A stretch of 64,000 nucleotides of DNA from DASZHJ01 sp963735465 (GTDB taxonomy: Bacteria; Pseudomonadota; Alphaproteobacteria; ATCC43930; CGMCC-115725): contig CAVTLA010000001.1 of the NCBI GenBank assembly GCA_963735465.1, forward strand, positions 3,844,001 through 3,908,000. The letters run 5' to 3'. The position numbers and the translations under genes were made by a program. Shown here piece after piece: positions 1 to 7,934 of the stretch. How positions within the stretch are numbered: the first letter of the stretch is position 1; each line of letters opens with the position of its first letter. Below the pieces are notes generated by a model. It was given only the letters and a program-made list of their open reading frames with translations. It had not been told where the DNA came from and did not search any database.

Positions 1-157
1 CTACGACAACGACACCAAGGTCGGCATCGCCATCGCCAAGGACAATCCGGCGCTCAAAGCCGCGATGCAGAAGGCCATGCAGTCCGTGGTCGCCGACGGC
101 ACCTATGCCGCCCTGCTGACGAAGTGGAAACTGCCGCCCAGCAGCTCTGCCTTCTGA
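1..157 (+). CDS. Amino-acid ABC transporter substrate-binding protein, C-terminal end only
   Basis: The window opens inside this gene; about 51 codons are visible, reading from base 2 to a TGA at 155-157. The visible tail has the pattern IAIAKDNPALKAAMQ followed by DGTYAALLTKWKLP, which is the usual last helix and end of periplasmic family 3 solute-binding proteins for polar amino acids. The permease and ATPase genes follow directly, so it is the binding subunit of that uptake system and acts in the periplasm. The substrate cannot be told from the tail; the amide-, amino- and peptide-processing genes downstream suggest an amino acid or derivative. Confidence 0.8.
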   Translation, partial: YDNDTKVGIAIAKDNPALKAAMQKAMQSVVADGTYAALLTKWKLPPSSSAF

Positions 158-169
158 CCTCGCGATGCG

Positions 170-854
170 ATGGCGCTCTTCTCGCCCACGCTGCTGCTGC
201 ACTACCTGCTCAGCCCGCAGTTTGCCGCCGCCGCGCTGACCACGCTGTGGCTCAGCATCGCCGCGCTCTTCGTCGGGCATCGTGATCGGGCTCATGCTGG
301 CGGTCGGCCAGGAATCGCCGTTCCGGGCCATCCGGCTCCTGGTGCTCGGCTATCTCTGGCTGTTCCGCGGCACGCCGGTGCTGCTGCAGCTGGTCTTCGC
401 CTTCAACGTGCTGCCGGCGTTCAAGCTCGTGCTGCCGGGCTTCGCCTGCGCGGTGCTGGCGCTGGGACTGAACGAGGGCGCCTATATGGCGGAGATCATG
501 CGATCCGGCCTGCGCGCGGTGGGGCGCGGGCAGCGGATGGCGGCGCGGGCGCTGGGATTGGAGGAGCGGCAGATCTTCGTCTGGATCGCGCTGCCCCAGG
601 CGCTCCGCATCATCATCCCGCCGATCGGCAACCAGTTCATCGGCATGCTCAAGCTCTCCGCCATCGTCTCCGTCATCGGCGTGCAGGAATTGCTGCTGAT
701 CGCCGACCAGACGGCGTCCGGTAATTTCCGCTATATCGAGACGCTGACCGCGGCCGGTCTCTATTATCTGGCGCTGACGACTCTGTTCATGGGCGGACAG
801 CATCTGATCGAGCGCGGACTCGCCCGAAGGCCGGCGCGGCAGGCGCGGCGATGA
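170..854 (+). CDS. Amino-acid ABC transporter permease (HisM family), one frameshift
   Basis: Inner-membrane permease of the same uptake system. The first reading frame (from ATG 170) gives a hydrophobic start ending ...SIAALFVG; the continuation IVIGLMLAVGQ with the family EAA loop (NEGAYMAEIMRSGLRAVGRGQ, then ALPQALRIIIPPIGNQFIG) lies one base on. The shift maps to the GGG at 275-277, which looks like one extra G. Joined, the protein is about 227 residues, normal for the family. The stop overlaps the ATPase start in ATGA at 851-854, so the two are translationally coupled. I read the shift as a sequencing insertion; a true null allele cannot be excluded from sequence alone. Confidence 0.8.
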
Positions 855-1588
855 CCGATCTCCTCAATGCCGTGGCGATCTGGAAGCGGTTCAGCGTCGT
901 CGATGTGCTGCAAGGCGTCGATTTCTCCCTGCGCTCCGGCCAGTGCCTGGTGCTGCTGGGCCCCTCGGGCTCGGGCAAGTCGACCCTGCTGCGCTGCCTC
1001 AACCTGCTGGAGCCGGTGAGCTCCGGCAGCATCCTGTTCCAGGGCCGGGAGATCGCGGGCACGCCCCGCCGCCAGGCGGCCACGGTACGCCAGCGCATGG
1101 GCATGGTGTTCCAGAATTTCGAGCTGTTCCAGCACCTGTCGGCCCTGGAGAACATCGCCCTCGCCCCCATCCGCGTCCGCCGTGTGCCGAAGGCGCAGGC
1201 GCGGGAGCAGGCCCGCGCGCTCCTCGACCGGGTGCACCTCTCGGACAAGGCGGATGCCTATCCCGACGAGCTCTCCGGCGGGCAGCAGCAGCGCGTCGCC
1301 ATCGCCCGGGCGCTGGCCATGGAGCCCGACCTGATGCTGTTCGACGAGCCCACCAGCGCGCTCGACCCCGAGACGGTCGGCGAGGTCCTGGGCGTGATGC
1401 AGGAATTGGCCGAGGGCGGCATGACCAGTATCGTGGTGACTCACGAGCTGGGATTCGCCCGGCGCGCGGCGGACGAGGTGATCTTCATGGATGCCGGACG
1501 GATCGCCCATCGGGCGCCGGTCGGCGATTTCTTCTCCAAGGCGGTGCCCGAGCGGGTCGAGCGGTTCCTCGACCGGGTGCGCGCATGA
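851..1588 (+). CDS. Amino-acid ABC transporter ATP-binding protein
   Basis: Cytoplasmic ATPase that powers the transporter, 245 residues, the usual length for GlnQ/HisP-type subunits. Walker A GPSGSGKS at residues 37-44, Q-loop VFQNFELF near 87-93, signature LSGGQQQR at 141-148, Walker B LMLFDEPTSALDP from 161 and the switch histidine in VVTHEL are all intact. The start overlaps the permease stop and the stop overlaps the next start (ATGA at 1585-1588), so permease, ATPase and the dioxygenase gene form one transcription unit. Substrate unknown. Confidence 0.92.
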   Translation: MTDLLNAVAIWKRFSVVDVLQGVDFSLRSGQCLVLLGPSGSGKSTLLRCLNLLEPVSSGSILFQGREIAGTPRRQAATVRQRMGMVFQNFELFQHLSALENIALAPIRVRRVPKAQAREQARALLDRVHLSDKADAYPDELSGGQQQRVAIARALAMEPDLMLFDEPTSALDPETVGEVLGVMQELAEGGMTSIVVTHELGFARRAADEVIFMDAGRIAHRAPVGDFFSKAVPERVERFLDRVRA

Positions 1589-2672
1589 AAGGATCGGACA
1601 CAATGGACGGAATGGATGGTCTTCTGGCGCCGATCGAGACGCCGGCCGCGTGGCGCGGCGCGGAGCTTGCGGCCTCACCCGCCTGGCGGCGGCCGCTGAC
1701 GAAAACCGAGATCGCGGCGCTGGAGCGCGCCACGGAGGCGGCGCGGTCCGCCCGCTGTCCCGGCTTCGGACCGGCGGCGTTTTCCGGTGCCGGAACTCAA
1801 GCCTCTCTTCGCCTGGATGGCGGAGCAGCTCGAGGGGCCGGGGGCCGTGCGCCTCACCGGCCTGCCGGTCGATCGCTTCTCCCATGAGGAGCTGCGGCGG
1901 CTCTTCTGGGGCTTCTGCGTCAACCTGGGCACGCCGATCTACCAGACTTCCGCCGGCGAGATATTGGGCGAGGTCAAGGACGAGACCGGCACCGGCGCGG
2001 CGCTCGACTACAACAGCGGCAAGGGCGCGCTGATCTCCGCCCGCACGGTCGCCCGCTCCACCGGCGCGCTCCGCTTCCACACCGACAAATGCGATCTCGC
2101 GAGCCTGCTCTGCGCCAGCAACGGGATCGAGGGCGGCATCTCGAAGATCGCCTCCAGCGTCACCATCCACAACGAGATGGCGCGCCGGCGCCCCGACCTG
2201 CTGCGCGAGTTCTATCAGCCGTTCTGGCGCATGCGGCCGACCGACGAGGAAGGCGACCGGCCCGATCGCGTCTTCCCGATGCCGGTCTTCGCCCGGGCCG
2301 CCGACGGCAGCTTCACCAGCCAGTATTCCCGCACCTACATCAACCAGGCCCAGGAAGTCGCCAGCGTGCCGCGCCTCACCGAGGCGCAGAACGCCGCCAT
2401 GGATCTGCTGCACGAGATCGGCGAGGAGGTCTGCCTCTTCGCGCCCTTCGAGCCCGGCGACATCCAGTTCATGACCCAGCACGTCACATATCACGGCCGC
2501 ACCCCCTACCGGAACGATGCCGCCTCCGGCGCCTCGCGGGTGCTGCTGCGCATCTGGCTGTCGCCGCCCTTCAGCCGGCTGCTGCCGGACGGCCACAAGG
2601 TGCAGTGGGGCGACACGAACTCCTGGCGCGTTGCGCGGCGGCGCGCTGGCCGGCCGCAGCGCCCTCGCATGA
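1585..2672 (+). CDS. TauD/clavaminate synthase-like Fe(II)/2-oxoglutarate dioxygenase, two frameshifts
   Basis: Predicted non-haem iron dioxygenase of the TauD/TfdA superfamily. The iron site is visible as HTD (in LRFHTDKCDL) and a distal His in QHVTYHGRTPY, with a 2-oxoglutarate-binding Arg in SRVLLRIWLS. The start is ATG 1585 (overlapping the ATPase stop) or ATG 1603. The frame moves by one base at the TTTT of 1780-1783 and again near 2623-2625; after the second shift the protein ends NSGALRGGALAGRSALA at TGA 2670-2672, which overlaps the next ATG. Without that correction the gene seems fused to the following monooxygenase, which is an artefact. Close to 361 residues when repaired. Substrate unknown; the setting suggests oxidation of an imported amino acid derivative. 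Confidence 0.75.
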
Positions 2673-4027
2673 GGCGGGAGCGGCCGAACGAGCAGCTCAA
2701 GCTCGGCGCCTTCTTTCATCCGACCGGCCATCATGTCGCCTCCTGGCTGGACGAGAGCGCCGAGATCGATGCCGGGACGAACTTCCGGCACTACGCGGCA
2801 CTCGCGCAGACGGCGGAGCGCGGGAAGTTCGATCTGATGTTCCTCGCCGATGCGCTCGCCGTGCGCGACGGCCGGCCGGAGGCTCTGCGGCGCTGGCCGC
2901 AATACATGGCGTATTTCGAGCCGCTGACTTTGCTCTCGGCGATCGCGCCGATGACGGCGCATCTCGGCCTCGTTGCCACCGCGACCACGAGCTACAACGA
3001 GCCTTACAACGTCGCCCGCAAATTCGCCTCCCTCGACCTGATCAGCGGCGGCCGCGCCGGCTGGAACGTGGTGACGTCGTCGAACCAGTCCGAGGCCTTC
3101 AACTTCGGCCGCGAGGCGCATTTCGAGCACGATGCCCGCTACGAGCGCGCGATGGAATTCGCCGACGTGGTGCGGGGCCTCTGGGACAGCTGGGACGCGG
3201 ATGCCTTCATCCGCGACCGCTCCACCCAGATGTATTACGACCCGGCGAAGCTCCATGAGCTCAATCACCGGGGCGAGCATTTCCGGGTCAAAGGGCCGTT
3301 GAACGTCGCGCGCTCGCCGCAAGGACAGCCGGTGATCTTCCAGGCGGGCTCGTCGGAGATCGGCCGGGAGCTCGCGGCCCGCACCGCAGAGGCGGTCTTC
3401 ACGCCACAGCACGTGCTCCGGGAGGCGCAGACCTTCTACGCCGACCTCAAGGGCCGCATGAAGAAGTTCGGCCGCAAGCCCGAGCATCTGAAGGTGATGC
3501 CGGGCCTCAACCCCATCGTCGGCCGCACGGAAGCGGAGGCACGGGAGAAGCACGCGCACCTGCAATCCCTGATACATCCCGACGTGGGGATCGAAGTTCT
3601 CTCGTACAGTTTGGGAAAATTCGACCTGCGCGGCTACGACGTCGACGGACCGCTGCCCGACGCGGTGGAGCGCCACGGCACCAACGCCGGCCAGACCGCC
3701 TTCAAGCAGATCATCGGCTGGGCCCGGGACGAGAAGCTGACGATCCGCCAGCTCTACCAGCGCTTCGCCGGCGCCCGCGGCCAGCGCACGGTGGTCGGCA
3801 CCGCCGCGATGATCTCGGACGAGATGCAGGCCTGGTTCGACGGCTATGGCGTCGACGGATTCCTGATCCAGCCCTCCACATTGCCGGGCGGCCTCGACGA
3901 TTTTGTGGCGCTCGTTATCCCCGAATTGCAGGAGCGTGGCCTGTTCCGGACCGAGTACCAGGGCTCGACCCTGCGGGACAATCTGGGCCTGCCGCGGCCG
4001 GTCAGCCGGTACCCGCGGAGAGATTGA
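2669..4027 (+). CDS. NtaA/SnaA/DszA-family FMN-dependent monooxygenase
   Basis: Luciferase-like flavin monooxygenase, 452 residues from ATG 2669, which overlaps the dioxygenase stop (ATGA). The start NEQLKLGAFFHPTGHHVASW and the block TATTSYNEPYNVARKFASLDLISGGRAGWNVVTS are hallmarks of the nitrilotriacetate/pristinamycin/dibenzothiophene-sulfone monooxygenase family, as are GSSEIGRELAARTAEAVF and the C-terminal FLIQPSTLPGGLDDF. These enzymes use FMNH2 from a separate reductase to cleave C-N or C-S bonds. No partner flavin reductase lies in the visible cluster. Its place after an amino-acid transporter and a dioxygenase suggests breakdown of an N- or S-substituted compound; the exact substrate is not predictable. 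Confidence 0.88.
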   Translation: MRRERPNEQLKLGAFFHPTGHHVASWLDESAEIDAGTNFRHYAALAQTAERGKFDLMFLADALAVRDGRPEALRRWPQYMAYFEPLTLLSAIAPMTAHLGLVATATTSYNEPYNVARKFASLDLISGGRAGWNVVTSSNQSEAFNFGREAHFEHDARYERAMEFADVVRGLWDSWDADAFIRDRSTQMYYDPAKLHELNHRGEHFRVKGPLNVARSPQGQPVIFQAGSSEIGRELAARTAEAVFTPQHVLREAQTFYADLKGRMKKFGRKPEHLKVMPGLNPIVGRTEAEAREKHAHLQSLIHPDVGIEVLSYSLGKFDLRGYDVDGPLPDAVERHGTNAGQTAFKQIIGWARDEKLTIRQLYQRFAGARGQRTVVGTAAMISDEMQAWFDGYGVDGFLIQPSTLPGGLDDFVALVIPELQERGLFRTEYQGSTLRDNLGLPRPVSRYPRRD

Positions 4028-4272
4028 ACGGGCGGTTGCTGAGCTGATCTGCGGTTAACTCGCGGCGTTGCGGCACCTCGGCAGCGTTCTCTACCGTGGC
4101 GGGCATCAAGCCGCTGAAATTCTGCTCATTCCCCGTTGGCATCCGCGTTGACGCGAAGAGGTCCATTGCGTTTCGCGGAACTTTCGATAGCGTGCGCGCC
4201 GTCGATGAAAGACGGCCGACGAGCCCTTCGCGGCGACGAGCGGGCGGTAACGAACCTTAGGAGGAGACGCCG

Positions 4273-5571
4273 ATGGACGGGCTGGAAAAGCGGACGATGG
4301 ACAAGGTCGCCTGGCGCCTCGTCCCCTTCCTCATGCTGTGCTACTTCATCGCCTATCTCGATCGCGTCAATGTCGGCTTCGCCGGCGCGACGATGAGCAA
4401 GGACCTGGGCCTGACCGCGGCGGCGTTCGGCGGCGCGGCGGGCATCTTCTTCATCGCCTATTTCTTCTTCGAGGTGCCGAGCAACCTCGCCCTCGACCGC
4501 TTCGGCGCGCGCAAATGGATCGCCCGCATCATGCTCTCCTGGGGCATCGTCTCGGGCGCCCAGGCCTTCGTCACCGGCGTCTACAGCTTCAACATCGTGC
4601 GCCTGCTGCTGGGCGTCGCCGAGGCCGGCTTTTTCCCCGGCATCATCTTCTTTCTCACCTTGTGGTTCCCGTCGTCCTATCGGGCCCGCATCGTCGGCCT
4701 CTTCATGTTCGCAATCCCCGTCTCGACGGTGATCGGCGCGCCGCTCTCGGGCCTCATCCTCAACCTCGAGGGCGTCGCCGGGTTGCATGGCTGGCAATGG
4801 ATGTTCCTCATCGAGGCCGTTCCGGCGCTCCTGATGGCGGTGGTGGTGTGGTTCTACCTCACGGATCGCCCGGCCGAGGCGCGCTGGCTGCTCCCCGATG
4901 AGCGCCAATGGCTGCAGAGCCGTCTCGAGGCCGAGCGCAGCAACCGCGAGTCCCTGGTGCATCTCTCCTGGCTGCAGTCGCTCCGCGACCCCCGCGTCAT
5001 CGCCCTGGGATTCGTCTACATGGGCTGCAACATCCCGCAATACGGCCTCAGCTTCTTCCTGCCGCAGATCGTCAAGGCGTTCGGGGGCTTGAGCAACTTC
5101 GAGACCGGCCTCATCACCGCGCTCCCCTACGCCGTGGGCGCCATCGGCATGATCCTGTGGAGCCGCCATTCGGACCGCACCGGCGAGCGCAAGTTCCACG
5201 CCGTGATCCCGCTTGCGGTCATCGTCGCCGGCCTCGGCGCCGCCTCGGTCACCGCCGACCCCGTCATCAAGATGGCGTTCCTCTGCCTTGCCGGGTTCGG
5301 CTTCTTCGCGGTGCTGCCGGTGTTCTGGACGCTGCCCACCTCCTTCCTCAGCGGCACCGCCGCGGCGGCCGGAATCGCCGCGGTCAACTCGATCGGCAAT
5401 CTCGGCGGGTATTTCGGCCCGCAGATCTTCGGCCTGCTGCGCGACCGCAGCGGCGGCGATCTCGCCGGCCTCGTCTTTCTCGCCGGCTGCGCCCTCGTCG
5501 GCATCGTCATCGTCCTGGTGCTGGGCCACAACCCGGCGCTGGAACGCGCGGCGGCGGAAGCCGCGGACTAG
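4273..5571 (+). CDS. MFS transporter, anion:cation symporter (ACS) family
   Basis: Inner-membrane carrier of 432 residues with about 12 hydrophobic segments. The start (WRLVPFLMLCYFIAYLDRVNVGFAGATMSKDLGL) and the loop FEVPSNLALDRFGARKWIARIM are typical of the ACS group that includes phthalate, tartrate and glucarate permeases, so an organic acid is the likely substrate. ATG 4273 follows a strong AGGAGGAG site at about 4259. The 245 bases before it hold no gene and make a separate promoter likely. It sits between the monooxygenase and the D-aminopeptidase and may supply the same pathway. Confidence 0.87.
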   Translation: MDGLEKRTMDKVAWRLVPFLMLCYFIAYLDRVNVGFAGATMSKDLGLTAAAFGGAAGIFFIAYFFFEVPSNLALDRFGARKWIARIMLSWGIVSGAQAFVTGVYSFNIVRLLLGVAEAGFFPGIIFFLTLWFPSSYRARIVGLFMFAIPVSTVIGAPLSGLILNLEGVAGLHGWQWMFLIEAVPALLMAVVVWFYLTDRPAEARWLLPDERQWLQSRLEAERSNRESLVHLSWLQSLRDPRVIALGFVYMGCNIPQYGLSFFLPQIVKAFGGLSNFETGLITALPYAVGAIGMILWSRHSDRTGERKFHAVIPLAVIVAGLGAASVTADPVIKMAFLCLAGFGFFAVLPVFWTLPTSFLSGTAAAAGIAAVNSIGNLGGYFGPQIFGLLRDRSGGDLAGLVFLAGCALVGIVIVLVLGHNPALERAAAEAAD

Positions 5572-5678
5572 GGCGCGGCGGGCGGATCGCCCGGCCAAAT
5601 CACGAATTTCTTGGCAGCCAACCGCGGCTGAGCCGAGGTAGGTTCTGTCGCAGTGACGGACTTTACCCGGTGATCTCC

Positions 5679-7238
5679 ATGCCGACCTCGCTCGCAGCTC
5701 GTCTCGACAAGTGCCTCGAGACCTTGCCGCACACTTACCCCGGCCCCGGCGGAGCCGTCGCAGTGCTGCGCGAAGGCGAGGTCCTGGTCCGGCATGCCTG
5801 GGGCTGGGCCAATGCCGAGCGCCGCCTTCCCTTCACGGCCCAGACGCTCTTCCGCATGTGCTCGATCACCAAGCAGTTCACCTGCGGCCTGGTGCTCGCG
5901 GCCTTTGCCGATCCGACCGTCCTCGACGCGGACATCCGCGCGCGTCTGCCGCTGCTGCGGGAGGCGGCGCCGGGCGCGCTGCATCTCTGCCACAATCAAT
6001 CGGGGCTGCGCGACTACTGGGCCGTGGCGATGCTGCTGGGTGCCGGACCGGAGGACGCCTTCGCCGAGCCGGAAGCCCGGCGCGTGATCGGCGAGACGCG
6101 GACGCTGCACTTCCCATCGGGCACGCGGTACTCCTACACCAACCAGAACTTCCGTCTCCTCGCGGATATCCTCCAGGAGCGCACGAGCCGCAGCTTTGCC
6201 GAGCTGCTGCGCCAGCGGATCTTCGAGCCGGTTGGCATGGAGACCGCGCTGCTGGCGGCGGATACGCGGGCGATGCCCGATGGCACGGAGGGCTACGAGG
6301 GGAACCGGGAGGCCGGCTTCCGCCCCGCCGAGAACCGCATTCTCTGGACCGGGGACGCGGGGATCGGCGCCTCCCTCAACGACATGATCGCCTGGGAGCG
6401 GCACATCGACGGGACGCGCGATGATGGCGAGGCGCTCTACAGCCGCCTCGCCGCGCCGGTCGCCTTCGCCGACGGCAACAGCGCTCTCTACGGCTTCGGC
6501 CTGGCGCGGCAGCCCGAGCTGGGACGCGCCGCCACGGGCCATGGCGGCGCGCTGCGCGGCTGGCGCAGCCACCGCCTGTACCTGCCGGCGGAGCGCATCT
6601 CGGTCGTCGTCCTGTTCAATCATCTCTCCGACGCCCATGACGCGGCACTGGACGTGCTGGCCGCTGTCCTCGGCGAGGATCGGCCGCGGGCGCCGGATCG
6701 TCCGGCGCCGGACTGGCTCGGCACCTACATCGAGCCGGAGAACCGGCTCGTCGTGCGCATCGAGTCCGCCGAGGCCGGGCGCGTGCGCCTGCGCTACGGG
6801 CCGACGGCGGAAAAGCTCGACCTCTGCGCCGATGGCTCCGCCGGCAGCGGCGCCACGCGAGTGCGCCCCGGCCCCGGCGGGCTATGGATGGATCGTCCGC
6901 AGGAGAACCGCAGCACCCTGCTGCGTCCTTGCGCCGGCACGCCCGCCACCGACATCGCGGGACGCTACCGCTGCGAAGAGCTCAATGCCGAGCTCGAGGT
7001 GATCGACGCCGGCGGCGTGCTCGCCGGCGGCTTCTCCGGATTTCTGGGCCAAGGCCGCATGGAAGCCCTCGAGCCGATCGGGCCGGACACCTGGATGCTG
7101 CCGTGCCCGCGCGCCCTCGACCATTCGCCGCCCGGCAACTGGTCCCTGATCTTCCGCCGCGACGACACTGGCCGCGCCGCCGGCGTCGACCTCGGCTGCT
7201 GGCTCGCGCCGCGGTTGGAATATAGTCGGATCGACTGA
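5679..7238 (+). CDS. dap: D-aminopeptidase (penicillin-recognising serine peptidase family)
   Basis: Predicted cytoplasmic peptidase that removes N-terminal D-amino acids. 519 residues, almost the length of the studied Ochrobactrum enzyme. The SxxK pair is S62-ITK65, the YxN motif is Y153-T-N155 and HGG near residue 288 replaces the usual KTG; as I recall, these positions match the Ochrobactrum D-aminopeptidase almost exactly. Residues 1-330 form the beta-lactamase-like domain; the rest fits the two extra beta-barrel domains of that enzyme, one of which shapes substrate choice. Start ATG 5679 is chosen from the protein alignment; the open frame runs much farther upstream. The adjoining amino-acid transporter supports peptide or amino-acid-amide use. 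Confidence 0.85.
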   Translation: MPTSLAARLDKCLETLPHTYPGPGGAVAVLREGEVLVRHAWGWANAERRLPFTAQTLFRMCSITKQFTCGLVLAAFADPTVLDADIRARLPLLREAAPGALHLCHNQSGLRDYWAVAMLLGAGPEDAFAEPEARRVIGETRTLHFPSGTRYSYTNQNFRLLADILQERTSRSFAELLRQRIFEPVGMETALLAADTRAMPDGTEGYEGNREAGFRPAENRILWTGDAGIGASLNDMIAWERHIDGTRDDGEALYSRLAAPVAFADGNSALYGFGLARQPELGRAATGHGGALRGWRSHRLYLPAERISVVVLFNHLSDAHDAALDVLAAVLGEDRPRAPDRPAPDWLGTYIEPENRLVVRIESAEAGRVRLRYGPTAEKLDLCADGSAGSGATRVRPGPGGLWMDRPQENRSTLLRPCAGTPATDIAGRYRCEELNAELEVIDAGGVLAGGFSGFLGQGRMEALEPIGPDTWMLPCPRALDHSPPGNWSLIFRRDDTGRAAGVDLGCWLAPRLEYSRID

Positions 7239-7254
7239 GCCGAAAAAATGTCGG

Positions 7255-7344
7255 TGGCGGAGGGAGCGGGATTCGAACCCGCGATGGGGTTTCCCCCATG
7301 CACGCTTTCCAAGCGTGTGCCTTCAACCGCTCGGCCACCCCTCC
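7255..7344 (-). tRNA. tRNA-Ser (anticodon GGA)
   Basis: Read on the minus strand the gene starts GGAGGGG and ends UCCCUCC-G-CCA, giving a full seven-pair acceptor stem (one G-U), with the CCA encoded (TGG at 7255-7257 on plus). The anticodon stem CACGC/GCGTG encloses TTGGAAA with anticodon GGA. The T arm GCGGG-TTCGAAT-CCCGC is perfect. A long variable arm with the hairpin TGGGG/CCCCA is the class II form expected of tRNA-Ser. It reads UCC and UCU. Confidence 0.97.
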
Positions 7345-7510
7345 GGTCCCGGCGCGGGCGGTGGTGCCGTCCGCGAAGGTGCGCGAGACTACTCAAGGCC
7401 GCTGGGCGACGCAATTCCATTGCGCCCCCGGACGCCCCTACCTAAGGTAGCGTCCAACACCAATCGCGGGGGCTCGGGCTCGGAAGTTCATGATTCGATG
7501 CCGGGAAAAC

Positions 7511-7527
7511 GGGCCCCTCGGGGGCCC
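7511..7527 (-). terminator. GC-rich hairpin, possible minus-strand terminator
   Basis: GGGCCCC and its exact complement GGGGCCC are separated by TCG. On the minus strand the hairpin is followed by GTTTTCCC, a short T run, so it could stop transcripts coming from the DUF2339 gene before the tRNA. The rest of the 269 bases between the tRNA and the next gene shows nothing else I can identify. Confidence 0.35.
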
Positions 7528-7613
7528 CATCGAGTCGGGGGATGAGGGGCCTGATGGCGCGCGGGACGCACAGCACCATCGCCGCAGCCTGAGCCGGTCA
7601 TGAGGGGGCATGC

Positions 7614-7928
7614 ATGATCGTGGGCCGCATCATCGGCTGGCTGCTGCTCATCCTCGCATTCGTTGCCGAGGGGCACGACATCTGGGGCTGGGCCGACACC
7701 GGCCATTACCAGGTGGCGGCGCTGGGCCGGCTCTGGTCCGAGATGGATAGCGGCAGCCTCACTTCCCTGCAATCGGCCATCGAAGGCCATGCGGCTTGGC
7801 TCTGGGATCCCGTGATCGCCACCATCCTGGTCTGGCCCGGCGCCCTCACGCTCCTGGTGCTGGCGATGCTGCTGCTCTGGGCCTTCCGACGGCGCGGCGT
7901 GACGCGCCGCCGCCGGCGCCGGCATTGA
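7614..7928 (+). CDS. Small membrane protein, unknown function
   Basis: 104 residues with one hydrophobic segment at the start (IIGWLLLILAFVAEGHDIWGW) and one near the end (DPVIATILVWPGALTLLVLAMLLLW), then a very basic tail of mostly arginine. The tail should stay in the cytoplasm. A GAGGGGG site a few bases before ATG 7614 supports the start. I do not recognise the family with certainty; similar two-helix proteins are common in alphaproteobacteria. It runs towards the DUF2339 gene with only six bases between the two stops, so the two are not co-transcribed. Confidence 0.7.
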   Translation: MIVGRIIGWLLLILAFVAEGHDIWGWADTGHYQVAALGRLWSEMDSGSLTSLQSAIEGHAAWLWDPVIATILVWPGALTLLVLAMLLLWAFRRRGVTRRRRRRH

Positions 7929-7934
7929 TCTGAT

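Noticed and set aside
170..854. Programmed ribosomal frameshifting in the permease and other genes
   Set aside because: No slippery heptamer with a following pseudoknot is seen, and thirteen unrelated genes or sites with the same error sign are better explained by sequence errors.
764..3676. 970-codon minus-strand open frame opposite the ABC, dioxygenase and monooxygenase genes
   Set aside because: It is a shadow frame caused by high GC. Its translation is rich in Arg, Ala and His without any domain, while the plus-strand frames have clear motifs.
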